A DNA stretch of 47,910 bases, from contig JAFGXY010000051.1 in assembly GCA_016936395.1 (NCBI GenBank), positions 1 to 47,910 of the forward strand. Direction: 5' to 3'. The position numbers and the translations under genes were made by a program. Shown here piece after piece: positions 25,121 to 34,273 of the stretch. Numbering within the stretch: the stretch's first letter is position 1; each line of letters starts with the position of its first letter. The notes under the pieces were generated by a model, which saw only the letters and a program-made list of their open reading frames with translations, made no database searches and was not told the origin of the DNA. Origin of the DNA: Paracoccaceae bacterium. GTDB taxonomy: Bacteria; Pseudomonadota; Alphaproteobacteria; Rhodobacterales; Rhodobacteraceae.

Positions 25121-25674
25121 CCGTTCTGATGGAACCCGAAGAGATGATCCCCGCCTGGGTCGATGGGCGGCTGACGCCGGTCGGCAAGCTTGCGGTGCAC
25201 CAGCGCGGGTTGCGCCACAAGGCCGTGTCGGTGTTCGTGATCGACGAGACCGACCGTGTGCTGATTCAGCGCCGGGCGCTGTCGAAATATCACACGCCGG
25301 GGCTGTGGGCCAACACCTGCTGCACCCATCCGCGTTGGGATGAAGACCCTGCCGCCTGCGCCGTGCGCCGCTTGCGCGAGGAATTGGGGATCACCGATGT
25401 GCTGCCGGTGTTCGCCGACCGGGTGGAATACCGCGCCGATGTCGGCAACGGCCTGACCGAGCATGAGGTGGTCGATATCTTCGTGGCGGATGCGGCGGCA
25501 GACCTACCCGTGGCCCCGGACCCGCAAGAGGTTGCCGAAACCCGCTGGGTCGATCTTGATGCTTTGGCGGCCGAGGTGCAGCAAAGCCCGGCCAAGTTCA
25601 CGCCATGGCTGAAGATCTACCTGACCGAGCACCGCCGCCGGATCTTTGGCGAGGCTGTGGGTCAGGTCGGCTGA
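25117..25674 (+). CDS. idi: Isopentenyl-diphosphate delta-isomerase, type I
   Basis: Idi interconverts IPP and DMAPP, balancing precursors for the geranylgeranyl tail and carotenoids. The 185-residue Nudix-like protein shows HQRGLRHKAVSVFVID, the active-site Cys in ANTCCTHPRWDE, the Nudix-type ACAVRRLREELGI and the catalytic Glu region EYRADVGNGLTEHEVVDIF. The ATG at 25117 overlaps the bchP stop (ATGA); an ATG two codons earlier is also possible. Its 3' end overlaps the convergent bchO by 13 bp. Confidence 0.95.
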   Translation: MTVLMEPEEMIPAWVDGRLTPVGKLAVHQRGLRHKAVSVFVIDETDRVLIQRRALSKYHTPGLWANTCCTHPRWDEDPAACAVRRLREELGITDVLPVFADRVEYRADVGNGLTEHEVVDIFVADAAADLPVAPDPQEVAETRWVDLDALAAEVQQSPAKFTPWLKIYLTEHRRRIFGEAVGQVG

Positions 25675-26534
25675 AGCCGGGCCGCCAGCCAAGGCAACAT
25701 CATGTCAGCCACCGCTGCCGGGGTTTCCTCATGCACAAGATGACCATAGCCCGCGATCTCGGCATAGTCGGCACGCGGCATGTGGTCGGCGGCATTCTTT
25801 GACACCCTCGCCGGCACCGTGCTGTCCTTGTCGGAGGCGATCAGCAGGGTTGGCACGTCCAGCGAGGTCAGGCGCGCCAGCAACCCCTCCAGCCGCCATT
25901 GCGCCATCATGCCCAGCGTGCCGTTGACATGGCCCGCATCGCGCACCAGCGTCAGGTATTGCGCCCGACCGGCGGCATCCAGGGGCGACCCGGTGCCCGC
26001 GAGCAATTTGGCAATTGACTCGGGGTTGCCCCACAGTCTTGAGGCCGCCGCCCCGACAAAGGGTGTGATCGACAAGGCCCGCGCGATCAGCGGAAAGATC
26101 AGCCCGGCCGCGCCTTCAAAGGTGCCAAGGGCCGCGTTGATGCCGACCACGGCGCGCAAAGGCAGCAGGTCGGCCATGCGCAAGGCAATCGCCGCCCCCG
26201 CCGAATGGCCGACCACGGCTTGCGGCACAAAGCCACCCGCGTGGCACAGGCGCAGCAGATCATCGGCCATCTGGTCCAGCCCCAACCGCCGCAACCCGCC
26301 CGACCGGGTGCAGCCCTGACCGGGCAGGTCGGGCACGATCAGCCGGTAATGCGGGGCCAGCAGAGGGATCAGCCCGCGAAAGCTGTGCCCCGATCCACCC
26401 GCGCCATGCAGCAGCAACAGCACCGGCGCGTCGGTTGCGCCATCCTCCACCAGCCACCAGTCATGCGGGCCAACGCGCAACTTGCGGCCCTTGGCGCGAT
26501 TGGGCCAATCGGCGGGAAGGCGGGCGGGGTCCAT
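25662..26534 (-). CDS. bchO: BchO, alpha/beta-hydrolase associated with Mg-chelatase
   Basis: BchO is an alpha/beta-hydrolase-fold protein always found next to bchD; its reaction is not firmly known. The 290 residues show the oxyanion-hole segment LLLHGAGGSGHSFRGL (about 41-56), the nucleophile elbow VGHSAGAAIAL with Ser at about 110, an Asp in ASDKDSTVPA and the final catalytic His in AGYGHLVHEE. It starts 3 bp after bchD stops, so bchI-bchD-bchO form a coupled unit. Recent proposals link it to ring E hydrolysis, but this is family knowledge and not visible here. Confidence 0.93.
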   Translation of the reverse strand: MDPARLPADWPNRAKGRKLRVGPHDWWLVEDGATDAPVLLLLHGAGGSGHSFRGLIPLLAPHYRLIVPDLPGQGCTRSGGLRRLGLDQMADDLLRLCHAGGFVPQAVVGHSAGAAIALRMADLLPLRAVVGINAALGTFEGAAGLIFPLIARALSITPFVGAAASRLWGNPESIAKLLAGTGSPLDAAGRAQYLTLVRDAGHVNGTLGMMAQWRLEGLLARLTSLDVPTLLIASDKDSTVPARVSKNAADHMPRADYAEIAGYGHLVHEETPAAVADMMLPWLAARLQPT

Positions 26535-26536
26535 CG

Positions 26537-28207
26537 CTACCCCTCCAACGCCGCGCCCAGCACCGTTGACAGGCGGTGGGCATCAACGCGGGGCAGCGCC
26601 AGATAGGGGGCGTCCATCACCTTTGCCATGGCGGCAAGGCCGGGTTGCGGGCGGTTGGCGGTGTCGATCACCACCGTCGGCACCCCGGCGGCGCGCATCG
26701 CGCGGGCAAGGCGCAGCGCGTCTTCCTCGGCCAGAGCGCGGTCGGCGGTGCCATTCAACGCAATGTTGCCGCGCCCGTCGGTCAGCAGCGCGATGGTCGG
26801 CGTCAGCCCGTGCAGCTTGGCTTGTGCCGCGGCCTGCATCGCGGCCTGCATGCCCGCGGCCAAGGGCGTGCCACCGCCTCCGGGCAGGCCCTGCAAGCGG
26901 CGCTTGGTCTGCACAAGGCTGCGGGTCGGCGCCAGGATCACCTCGGCCCCGGTGCCGCGAAACGCGATCAGCGCCACATGGTCGCGTCGGGCATAGGCGG
27001 CGGCCAGCAAAAGCTCGATCGCGCCCTTGGCCTCGGCCAGCCTTGCAAAGGCCGAGGAGCCAGAGGCATCGACAGCGAAGATCAGAACCCGGTCCGAGGT
27101 TTCCTTGAAGCGTTTCAAGCGGATATCGGACGATCTTACCAAGAGCACCGCATCCGGCCGATCAGACTGGCGGCGGCGGATCGGTTGCCAAGGTGCGGCG
27201 GACCGCATGGTGGCAACCAGATCAATCCGCGCGCCAGACCCCAGCCTGCCGGGGCGCGACGGCAAGGGCCTGCCGCGCCGGTTGCCACCGCGTTCGGCCC
27301 CGGTGCCACTGGCGCCCTTTGCCATGCGTGAGGCACGCCCGGCGGCCAGACGCTCCAGCAGATCGGCGGGCAGAGCGGCGCGGGCGGCCTCGACCAGCAA
27401 TTCCTCGGGAATGGTCTGGCTGTCGTCTTCCTGCTCGGCAGTGTCTTGCGGCCCGTCATCGGGCGGCGGCGGCTCGGGCGGTTCGGGGTCTGGAGGCGGC
27501 ATTTCGGAAATCGGACGCGCCCGGTGGCCATAGGCCAGATCGGCCGCCTGGCGCAGGTCATCCTCGGTCGCCAGATCGCGGCCCGCAAGGGCGGCAAGCG
27601 CGCGTGTGACGGCAATCGCCAGCATCGGCGCGCGCAAGGATGCGATGCCCAGTTCGGCGGCGGCGCGGGTCAGGGCAGCGGCCCCGTCTGGCGGCAGCGC
27701 CACCTTTGGCAGCAGTGCACGGGCGGCGGCCAAGGCGCCCTCGTCCATCACCAAGGCCGTGGTGTCAGACCATACCTCCTCGGAAAGGTCCAGAAACAGG
27801 CCCAGCCGGTCAGACAGCGAAGAGGGCAGGCCCTCGCCGTCTTCCGCCGCCTCGTCCAGCGCGATCAGGCATGATGCGGGGGTATCCAACATGCGCGCCA
27901 ACCGGGCCGCCAAGCCACCGGGCGCGCGTTCGGCCATCGCAAGCACAAAGGCCGAGGGACGGTCCAGCAGCCCGCGCGACAACACAGGGCGGCCCATGGC
28001 AAGGGTGGCCGACAGGTCCAGCCCGCCAAACAGCGTCTCGTCGGTCAGGGTGGGGTGCAGGCGTTGCACCGGCAAGGGCAGGGCGGCCAGCGCATCGGTC
28101 GCCCGGTCGCGCACCGCCCCGGCACGGGCGCGCAGCCACAACCCCTTGATGCCCACCGGGTCAACCGCAAGCACCAACAGGCAAAGCTGAACCCGGTCCC
28201 AGGCCAT
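26537..28207 (-). CDS. bchD: Magnesium chelatase subunit D
   Basis: BchD forms the AAA+ double ring with BchI and links it to BchH. The 556-residue protein has a degenerate N-terminal AAA+ module without a clear Walker A. A Pro/acid-rich linker (PPPDPEPPEPPPPDDGPQDT) lies at about 245-265, and a C-terminal von Willebrand A domain has the MIDAS motif DASGSSAF and the second MIDAS Thr/Asp in LLTDGRGN. The ATG at 28205-28207 is 10 bp after the bchI stop and gives the family length. Confidence 0.95.
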   Translation of the reverse strand: MAWDRVQLCLLVLAVDPVGIKGLWLRARAGAVRDRATDALAALPLPVQRLHPTLTDETLFGGLDLSATLAMGRPVLSRGLLDRPSAFVLAMAERAPGGLAARLARMLDTPASCLIALDEAAEDGEGLPSSLSDRLGLFLDLSEEVWSDTTALVMDEGALAAARALLPKVALPPDGAAALTRAAAELGIASLRAPMLAIAVTRALAALAGRDLATEDDLRQAADLAYGHRARPISEMPPPDPEPPEPPPPDDGPQDTAEQEDDSQTIPEELLVEAARAALPADLLERLAAGRASRMAKGASGTGAERGGNRRGRPLPSRPGRLGSGARIDLVATMRSAAPWQPIRRRQSDRPDAVLLVRSSDIRLKRFKETSDRVLIFAVDASGSSAFARLAEAKGAIELLLAAAYARRDHVALIAFRGTGAEVILAPTRSLVQTKRRLQGLPGGGGTPLAAGMQAAMQAAAQAKLHGLTPTIALLTDGRGNIALNGTADRALAEEDALRLARAMRAAGVPTVVIDTANRPQPGLAAMAKVMDAPYLALPRVDAHRLSTVLGAALEG

Positions 28208-28217
28208 GATGCGCCCC

Positions 28218-29273
28218 TCAGGGCAGAACCTCATCCAAGGTGCGGGCCACGCGTGCGCCCGAACCGGCCTCATCCAGCGGGTCGCGGCGCAGGCGGTGCG
28301 ACAGCGACATCGCGGCCACGCTGCGCAGATGGGCACGGATCACGGTTGCGGCACCTTCAAACGCGGCCTGCGCCCGGGCTGCGCGCAACAACGTCAGCTC
28401 GCCGCGCAGACCATCGGACCCAAGGGCGATGCACAGCGATGCGCAGTCATGCAGCACGGTGTTCGGCGTGGTCAGCTTTGGCACTGCGGCGCGGGCGGCA
28501 AGGATGCGGTCGCGCAGCGCGGTGTCTTCCACGCGCCAATGCGCCATAAAGGCGTCGTAGTCGGAGTCGTAGGCATCGCGGCGCAAGATCACCTCGACCC
28601 GGGTTTCCACGTCGCGCGGGCTGGTGACCTCGACCGACAGACCGAAGCGGTCCAAAAGCTGCGGGCGCAATTCGCCCTCTTCGGGGTTGCCCGATCCGAC
28701 CAGCACAAAGCGCGCCGGATGGCGGATCGACAGGCCTTCACGCTCGACCACGTTTTCGCCCGACTGGGCCACGTCCAGAAGCAGATCGACGATGTGGTCT
28801 TCCAGCAGGTTGACCTCGTCGATATACAGATAGCCGCGGTTGGCGCGGGCCAGCAGCCCCGGCTCGAACGCCTTTTCGCCGCGCGTCAGGGCGCGTTCAA
28901 TGTCCAGCGCCCCCACCACGCGGTCTTCGGTCACGCCCAAGGGCAGATCGACCACCGGGGTGGGTTTGCGCACAAGCTGCGTTGTGGTCAGACCCACCCA
29001 TTCGGGCACCATCTCGGGACGGGCCGAGTTGACGGGGCAGCCTTCGACCGCCTCGATCTCGGGCAGCAGGGCCGCAAGCGCGCGCACGGCCGTGGATTTG
29101 CCGGTGCCCCGGTCGCCAAAGACCAGCACGCCGCCGATGCCGGGGTCAATCGCGGTCAGCACCATCGCCTGTCTCATGGCCGCCTGACCAACGATGGCCG
29201 AAAACGGAAAGGGCTGGCGCGTGGGGGCACGAAGGGGCAGGGGGTGCAACTTGGCAACCGGGTCGGCAGACAT
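28218..29273 (-). CDS. bchI: Magnesium chelatase ATPase subunit I
   Basis: BchI is the AAA+ ATPase of Mg-chelatase. The 351-residue protein starts at ATG 29271-29273, which overlaps the crtA stop (TGATG). Features include Walker [10 protein letters not shown] (53-61), Walker [13 protein letters not shown], sensor-type [20 protein letters not shown] with the arginine finger, and a C-terminal lid helix with [15 protein letters not shown]. It is cotranscribed with crtA upstream and bchD/bchO downstream, tying chelation to carotenoid oxidation. Confidence 0.96.
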   Translation of the reverse strand: MSADPVAKLHPLPLRAPTRQPFPFSAIVGQAAMRQAMVLTAIDPGIGGVLVFGDRGTGKSTAVRALAALLPEIEAVEGCPVNSARPEMVPEWVGLTTTQLVRKPTPVVDLPLGVTEDRVVGALDIERALTRGEKAFEPGLLARANRGYLYIDEVNLLEDHIVDLLLDVAQSGENVVEREGLSIRHPARFVLVGSGNPEEGELRPQLLDRFGLSVEVTSPRDVETRVEVILRRDAYDSDYDAFMAHWRVEDTALRDRILAARAAVPKLTTPNTVLHDCASLCIALGSDGLRGELTLLRAARAQAAFEGAATVIRAHLRSVAAMSLSHRLRRDPLDEAGSGARVARTLDEVLP

Positions 29274-29992
29274 CAGGCAGCTTCCTTTTGTTCGGTGCGG
29301 CGGGTCAGCGGATCGCCGCCTTCCCATTGACCCACTGTGCCCAAAAGCCGGAACCGGGCATAGAGCTCTTCGGCAAACCATTTGCCTTCGCGCACTTCGT
29401 GGATCACCTTGCCATGCGGGGTGCTGCCCCGGGCAAAGGCATCCATCGACGCCTTGTCAGGCCAGATCGAGAAGGTGACCTGATGCAACAGCGGCACTTC
29501 GCCGATGCCGATCTTGAACATCACGTTCGGGTCGTCGCCGATCATGTCCGAAATGTTCGGCACCCGGTTCCAGAACGCCGCGGCATGCGACAGCTTGACG
29601 GTGGCGCGGGTCAAGGCCACGATGGGGCCATTCGCCGCAGGGGCCTCAACCGGGGTGAACGGGTTCACGCCGCCCCATTCGCCGCGCGACTGCGTGGGTG
29701 CAAGAAAGGCCGTCCATGATTCGGTGGTGTGCTTGCGCCACAACTCAAACACCGGGCCGCTTTCCACCGCCTTGCGGGCCGTTTCTTCATCCGGCCATGC
29801 CGCCATGATGGCCCAGACGCCCCAGTTCGGCTTGGGGGTAAAGCCTTCGCCGGTGCCTGAACCGCACACTTTCCAGAATTTTGCGCCGCGCTCGTGGCGC
29901 AGCATCACGGGGGCCAAAGCCACCTGACCAAAGGCCCAGGCACGGTTGGCCAGGCCGTCAAAACGGAAAAGACTGAGTGTCGCAACGGTCAT
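29273..29992 (-). CDS. crtA: Spheroidene monooxygenase
   Basis: CrtA introduces the 2-keto group into spheroidene with O2, giving spheroidenone in aerated cells. The 239-residue haem enzyme begins [21 protein letters not shown] and has [44 protein letters not shown] and [20 protein letters not shown], all typical of CrtA. It is the first gene of crtA-bchI-bchD-bchO and diverges from crtI across a 133-bp spacer with two PpsR operators. Confidence 0.95.
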   Translation of the reverse strand: MTVATLSLFRFDGLANRAWAFGQVALAPVMLRHERGAKFWKVCGSGTGEGFTPKPNWGVWAIMAAWPDEETARKAVESGPVFELWRKHTTESWTAFLAPTQSRGEWGGVNPFTPVEAPAANGPIVALTRATVKLSHAAAFWNRVPNISDMIGDDPNVMFKIGIGEVPLLHQVTFSIWPDKASMDAFARGSTPHGKVIHEVREGKWFAEELYARFRLLGTVGQWEGGDPLTRRTEQKEAA

Positions 29993-30017
29993 TGCCGTGT
30001 CCTCCACTTGCTGTGAG

Positions 30018-30035
30018 TGTCAACTTAGTCTGACA
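30018..30035. promoter_or_regulatory. PpsR/CrtJ operator in the crtA-crtI spacer, crtA side
   Basis: TGTCAACTTAGTCTGACA is an exact TGT-N12-ACA match with TGTCA/TGACA ends, 26 bp upstream of the crtA start. It is paired with the site at 30093-30110. Confidence 0.88.
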
Positions 30036-30092
30036 TTTTTTTGCGACAAGGGGAAGGGAATGCTCTGGATTTTTCGTCGCAGCACCTATTGT

Positions 30093-30110
30093 TGTAAATT
30101 AAATTGGACA
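30093..30110. promoter_or_regulatory. PpsR/CrtJ operator in the crtA-crtI spacer, crtI side
   Basis: TGTAAATTAAATTGGACA is an exact TGT-N12-ACA match with a very AT-rich core, ending 16 bp before the crtI ATG. The two sites are 75 bp apart start to start, about seven helical turns, so looping or joint control of both divergent operons is plausible. Confidence 0.88.
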
Positions 30111-30125
30111 GGTTATCATCACATC

Positions 30126-31694
30126 ATGCAAAACACAGCGACTCTCCCCCCCGCCTCGAACGCCAGCCACGCAATCGTCATCGGCGCCGGGCTTGGCGGC
30201 CTTGCCTCGGCCATGCGGCTGGGGGCAAAAGGCTATCGCGTCACCGTGATTGACCGGCTGGACCGGCCGGGCGGGCGCGGATCATCGATCACCCAAGGCG
30301 GCTATCGCTTTGACCTTGGGCCGACCATCGTGACCGTGCCGCAGGGCCTGCGGGATCTGTGGGCGCTGTGCGGGCGCGATTTTGATGCCGATGTCACGCT
30401 CAAACCGATGGACCCGTTTTACGAGATTCGCTTTGCCGATGGCCAGACCTTTGCCGCCCGGCAGGATGAGGCCGCGATGGAGGCCGAGGTGGCGCGGGTG
30501 TCCCCCGGCGATCTTGCAGGGTATCGGAAGTTTCTGAAAGACTCGGAGGCCCGCTACTGGTTCGGTTACGAAGACCTTGGCCGCCGGTCGATGCACAAGC
30601 TGTGGGATACGCTGAAGGTGATCCCGCGCTTTGCCATGCTGCGGGCCGACCGCTCGGTGTATGGCCATGCCGCATCCCGCGTGCGCGACAAACATCTGCG
30701 CTTTGCGCTGTCGTTCCACCCGCTGTTCATCGGCGGCGACCCGTTCAACGTGACCTCGATGTATATTCTGGTCAGCCATCTGGAAAAGGCCTTCGGTGTG
30801 CATTACGCCATGGGCGGCGTTCAGGCGATTGCGCAGGCCATGGTCAAGGTGATCGAAGGTCAGGGCGGCGAGGTGATCGCCAATACCGAAGTCGATGAAA
30901 TCGTGCTGAAAGACGGTCGCGCGGCGGGGGTCAAGCTTTTGTCGGGCGAGATGTTGCCGGCGGCGGTTGTGGTGTCGAATGCCGATGCGGGCCACACCTA
31001 TGACAGGCTGATGCGCAACGCCCCGAAAAAGCGCTGGACGCCGGCCAAGCTGAAACGCGCGCGCTGGTCGATGGGCTTGTATGTCTGGTATTTCGGCACC
31101 AAGGGCACGCGCGAAATGTGGAAAGACGTGGGCCACCATTCGATCGTGGTGGGGCCGCGCTACCGCGAGCATATCAAGGACATCTTCATTCGCGGGCGTC
31201 TGGCCGATGACATGAGCCTGTATGTCCACCGCCCCACCGTCACCGACCCGTCTTGTGCGCCCGAAGGCGATGACACGTTCTATGTGCTGTCGCCGGTGCC
31301 GCATCTGGGCCATGACAACGGGGTGGACTGGCAGACCGAGGAAGAGCCCTACCGCCAGAAGATGCTGGCGATGCTGGAAGACCGGCTTTTGCCGGGCCTT
31401 GCAAGCCATGTGACGGAAAGCCTGGTGTTCACGCCCGAAACCTTCAAGTCGCGCTATCTGTCGCCCTTGGGCACCGGGTTCTCGATCGAGCCGCGCATCC
31501 TGCAATCGGCGTGGTTCCGGCCGCACAACATTTCCGAGGAAGCGCCGGGCTTGTATCTGGCGGGGGCAGGCACCCACCCCGGCGCCGGGGTTCCCGGCGT
31601 GCTGGGCACCGCCGAGGTGCTGGCGACTCTGGTGCCCGATGCACCCAAGGTTCGGGATCGCGCTGACACTCCGACGCGGATGGCGGCAGAATGA
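30126..31694 (+). CDS. crtI: Phytoene desaturase
   Basis: CrtI desaturates phytoene, to neurosporene in the spheroidene pathway. The 522-residue flavoprotein has the N-terminal dinucleotide fold AIVIGAGLGGLASAMRLGAKGYRVTVID (about 15-42), RPGGRGSSITQGGYRFDLGPTIVT, GGVQAIAQAMVKVIEGQGG and the C-terminal bacterial-desaturase signature YLAGAGTHPGAGVPGVLGTAEVL. Upstream in-frame sequence is promoter DNA, so ATG 30126 is used. It overlaps crtB (ATGA at 31691-31694). Confidence 0.96.
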   Translation: MQNTATLPPASNASHAIVIGAGLGGLASAMRLGAKGYRVTVIDRLDRPGGRGSSITQGGYRFDLGPTIVTVPQGLRDLWALCGRDFDADVTLKPMDPFYEIRFADGQTFAARQDEAAMEAEVARVSPGDLAGYRKFLKDSEARYWFGYEDLGRRSMHKLWDTLKVIPRFAMLRADRSVYGHAASRVRDKHLRFALSFHPLFIGGDPFNVTSMYILVSHLEKAFGVHYAMGGVQAIAQAMVKVIEGQGGEVIANTEVDEIVLKDGRAAGVKLLSGEMLPAAVVVSNADAGHTYDRLMRNAPKKRWTPAKLKRARWSMGLYVWYFGTKGTREMWKDVGHHSIVVGPRYREHIKDIFIRGRLADDMSLYVHRPTVTDPSCAPEGDDTFYVLSPVPHLGHDNGVDWQTEEEPYRQKMLAMLEDRLLPGLASHVTESLVFTPETFKSRYLSPLGTGFSIEPRILQSAWFRPHNISEEAPGLYLAGAGTHPGAGVPGVLGTAEVLATLVPDAPKVRDRADTPTRMAAE

Positions 31695-32695
31695 TCGCAC
31701 CGCGCGATATTGAGGCCTGCCGCGCCGCGATCCGCACCGGGTCGCTGTCGTTTCACGCAGCGTCAAAGCTGCTGCCCGCACGGGTGCGCGACCCGGCCTT
31801 GGCGCTTTATGCGTTTTGCCGGGTGGCGGATGACGAGGTGGATGAGGGTCAGGACAAGGCAGGCGCGGTGCTGCGGCTGCGTGACCGGCTGGACCAAGTC
31901 TATCAGGGCCGTCCGCGCGACGGCTATGCCGACCGTGCCTTTGCCGCGGTGGTCGAGGATTTCGACATGCCGCGCGCCCTGCCCGAGGCCTTGCTGGAAG
32001 GCTTGGCCTGGGATGCGATGGGGCAGCGCTATGACACGCTGTCGGGGGTCTTGGACTATTCGGCGCGGGTCGCGGCCTCGGTGGGGGCGATGATGTGCGT
32101 GCTGATGCGGGTGCGCGATGCCGACGCGCTGGCGCGGGCCTGTGATCTGGGCCTTGCCATGCAACTGACCAACATCAGCCGCGATGTCGGCGAAGACGCC
32201 CGCGCCGGGCGGTTGTTCCTGCCGCTGGACTGGCTGCGCGAAGAAGGTGTAGCCCCCGAGCGTTTTCTTGCCGGACCCGAGGCCTGCCCCGGTATCCGTC
32301 GGGTGACAGCGCGGTTGCTGCAGCATGCAAACAAGCTTTATGCGCGGGCCGAGGCCGGGGTTCCCGCGCTGCCGATGCGCTGCCGCCCCGGCATCTATGC
32401 CGCGCGCCACATCTATGACGGGATCGGCGGGCAGGTGGCGCGTGCGGGGTTTGACAGTGTGACCCGCCGCGCCCGCACCGGGCGGGGGGAAAAGCTGGCC
32501 TGCCTGATGCGCGCAACCTTGCGCGCCGCGACCAGCACGGTGATGCCGCGCCCGGCCCTGATCCACGCAAGGCCCGAGCCGGAGGTGGCGTTTCTGGTCG
32601 AAGCGGCGGCGCGGCGCAAATCCGCCTCTGGCCGGTCCGAGGCGCTGTTGTCGGTGCTGGCGCAGCTTGAAGCGCGCGATCGCGGTCTGGCCTGA
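31691..32695 (+). CDS. crtB: Phytoene synthase
   Basis: CrtB joins two geranylgeranyl diphosphates to phytoene. The 334-residue protein has SLSFHAASKLLP near residue 17, the first Asp-rich motif FCRVADDEVDEG (about 40-51), and the second motif LTNISRDVGEDARAGRLFLP (about 158-177). AGVPALPMRCRPGIYAARHIYDGIG precedes a basic C-terminus. Its start overlaps the crtI stop, so the two are coupled. Confidence 0.95.
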   Translation: MIAPRDIEACRAAIRTGSLSFHAASKLLPARVRDPALALYAFCRVADDEVDEGQDKAGAVLRLRDRLDQVYQGRPRDGYADRAFAAVVEDFDMPRALPEALLEGLAWDAMGQRYDTLSGVLDYSARVAASVGAMMCVLMRVRDADALARACDLGLAMQLTNISRDVGEDARAGRLFLPLDWLREEGVAPERFLAGPEACPGIRRVTARLLQHANKLYARAEAGVPALPMRCRPGIYAARHIYDGIGGQVARAGFDSVTRRARTGRGEKLACLMRATLRAATSTVMPRPALIHARPEPEVAFLVEAAARRKSASGRSEALLSVLAQLEARDRGLA

Positions 32696-32819
32696 ACAGG
32701 GGGGGCTGCGCGCCGTCTTGTCCGGGGGCGGTCTTCGCGGGTGGGACGCTTGGCCGCTTGGCCCCACGGCGCAATCGTCCTATGTAAGGCTAACGAAGCC
32801 CTGTGCGAGGATGCGTTCG
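32696..32819 (+). other. 124-bp crtB-tspO spacer
   Basis: No gene or clear promoter is visible. A word CTATGTAAGGCTAAC (32780-32794) resembles half of a PpsR site, but the matching ACA at the correct spacing is absent. tspO is probably reached by read-through from crtI-crtB. Confidence 0.4.
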
Positions 32820-33299
32820 ATGGATTTCCTGCTGTTTTTTACCTACATGGCCGCCTGCGGGGCAGCAGCGACGACCGGCGCGGTGTTCAGCCCCGGCGAA
32901 TGGTACAAGGGCCTGAGCAAGCCGTGGTGGACGCCAAAGGACTGGATGTTTCCGGTCGCATGGATGATCATGTATGTCTGCATGTCCTGGGCCGCGATGC
33001 GGATTGCACAACTTGCCGGGTCAGATGCGCGGGTGGGGCAGGCGTTGGCGCTGTGGTCGGTGCAGATTGCGCTGAACACGCTGTGGACGCCGATCTTCTT
33101 TGGCCTGAAGCGGATCGGTGGCGGGCTGATTGTGATCACCCTGCTGTGGTTGGCGGTGGCGGCAACGACGGTGGCATTTTTCCAGATCGACTGGGTCGCG
33201 GGCGCGCTGTTTGCGCCATATCTGCTTTGGGTCAGCGTTGCCGGGGCGTTGAATCGCAGCGTCTGGGTGCTGAACCCGCGGCTGGCGGTGGCAGGCTAA
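32820..33299 (+). CDS. tspO: Tryptophan-rich sensory protein TspO (CrtK)
   Basis: TspO is an outer-membrane-associated homologue of the mitochondrial translocator protein. In Rhodobacter sphaeroides it binds porphyrins and tunes photosynthesis gene expression through tetrapyrrole signalling. The 159-residue product has five predicted helices and the family's Trp/Pro residues: FSPGEWYKGLSKPWWTPKDWMFPVAWMIMY (about 23-52), ALNTLWTPIFFGLKR and a final LLWVSVAGALNRSVWVLNP. ATG 32820 is preferred because GAGG precedes it at a normal distance; an ATG three codons earlier sits on that GAGG. Confidence 0.95.
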   Translation: MDFLLFFTYMAACGAAATTGAVFSPGEWYKGLSKPWWTPKDWMFPVAWMIMYVCMSWAAMRIAQLAGSDARVGQALALWSVQIALNTLWTPIFFGLKRIGGGLIVITLLWLAVAATTVAFFQIDWVAGALFAPYLLWVSVAGALNRSVWVLNPRLAVAG

Positions 33300-33335
33300 A
33301 GCCCGCTGCGTGCGGGAGTATTTGGCAAGCAGCAA
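33300..33335. repeat. Short hairpin/repeat between the convergent tspO and crtC ends
   Basis: The 41-bp spacer holds a stem CCCGC (33302-33306), loop TGCGT and GCGGG (33312-33316), then AGTATTTGGCAAGCAG. The GTATTTGGCAAG part resembles the reverse complement of the repeat core at 9370 and 13233. It may be a worn copy of that family and could act as a weak terminator for either gene. Confidence 0.45.
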
Positions 33336-33340
33336 GCCGA

Positions 33341-34273
33341 TCAGTCGGGAAAGGTCCAGCCTGAGCGGCGCGGCACCCGGACGGCGAGCATGGGTTTCAG
33401 CAGCGGTTGGCGGAAGCGGGTCAGGTCCAGTGCTTCGTGCACGCCGACGCTGACCTCGCCGTTCAGTCGGGTTTCCACCAGCGCGCGCGAATAGAACGGC
33501 GCATCCAGCATGGCAAGGCGTTGGCGGGGCCGGGTGCCCGCATCGGCGCGGGTTTCGCGTTTGACCAGCCACGGGTTGCGGGCAAAGCGGGTGCGGGGCG
33601 GGGCCTCGACCATCCGCACCTCGCCCGCGCTGTCGATTTCCACCGCCAGATCCAGCATCGTGCCATCGCGGCGGGTGGCATCATAGAAGCAGAGCGCGCG
33701 GTCTTTCAGCGGAAAGCGCCCCCATGTCCAGAAATCGAAGTCGTCCTCCAGCGCGCGGCTGCCGAAATTGGCGTCGAAATAGCCATGGCCTTGCCAGACA
33801 TTGCCTTGGCTCAGGTTGACCGAGATATGCGCGGTGGGCGCGAAGGGCCGCCACAGGTGGCGGGCGTCGGGGGTCAGCAGCACCTCGGCCCCGGTCACCG
33901 CCTGCGGTGTCACGATGATCTGGCCGCGCACCGGGGTGACAAGGGGTGGTGCGCCCCATTCGTTGATGTCGATCACCAGCTCGCGCCCGGTCCAGTGCAT
34001 CCGGCTTGGGCCGACCTCGAAGGTATCCGCGCTGCGGCGCAGGGCCGGGCGGCCGCGGTCGGTCATGGTAAAGCGCCCGCCGGGGCCATAGGTGGCCACG
34101 TTGATGCAGACGTGGTTTTCCGGGTCGCGCCGCCCCGACCAGCGATACCACGGCGAGAACACCGAGCCGATGAAGCCGATTACCGAGACCGCGCGGCGCC
34201 CGTCGTCGCTGACCCCGTCGATATACCACCAGGCATAGCCGTCGGGGCCGACCTCGACCCGGAAATCCGGGCC
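33341..34273 (-). CDS. crtC: Hydroxyneurosporene synthase (carotenoid 1,2-hydratase), start codon unresolved
   Basis: CrtC adds water across the C1-C2 double bond of neurosporene. Family sequence is clear from GPDFRVEVGPDGYAWWYIDG through DDGRRAVSVIGFIGSVFSPWYRWSGRRDPENHVCINVA, DFDFWTWGRFPLKDRALCFYDATRRDG and on to the end, about 310 residues. The start is a problem. No ATG, GTG or TTG lies in frame just upstream of the conserved N-terminus, and the first in-frame GTG (34160-34162) would remove YAWWYIDG and GFIGS. The 5' limit given here is where similarity begins. The frame overlaps the crtD end by about 90 bases, with crtD stopping at TAA 34180-34182. Confidence 0.82.
   Translation of the reverse strand, partial: GPDFRVEVGPDGYAWWYIDGVSDDGRRAVSVIGFIGSVFSPWYRWSGRRDPENHVCINVATYGPGGRFTMTDRGRPALRRSADTFEVGPSRMHWTGRELVIDINEWGAPPLVTPVRGQIIVTPQAVTGAEVLLTPDARHLWRPFAPTAHISVNLSQGNVWQGHGYFDANFGSRALEDDFDFWTWGRFPLKDRALCFYDATRRDGTMLDLAVEIDSAGEVRMVEAPPRTRFARNPWLVKRETRADAGTRPRQRLAMLDAPFYSRALVETRLNGEVSVGVHEALDLTRFRQPLLKPMLAVRVPRRSGWTFPD

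Noticed and set aside
32780-32797. Possible PpsR site before tspO (TGTAAGGCTAACGAAGCC)
   Set aside because: Only the left half matches; the ACA at the correct spacing is missing.
34160-34162. GTG as the crtC start
   Set aside because: It would delete the conserved YAWWYIDG and GFIGS segments, so it is unlikely to be the natural start even though automatic callers may choose it.
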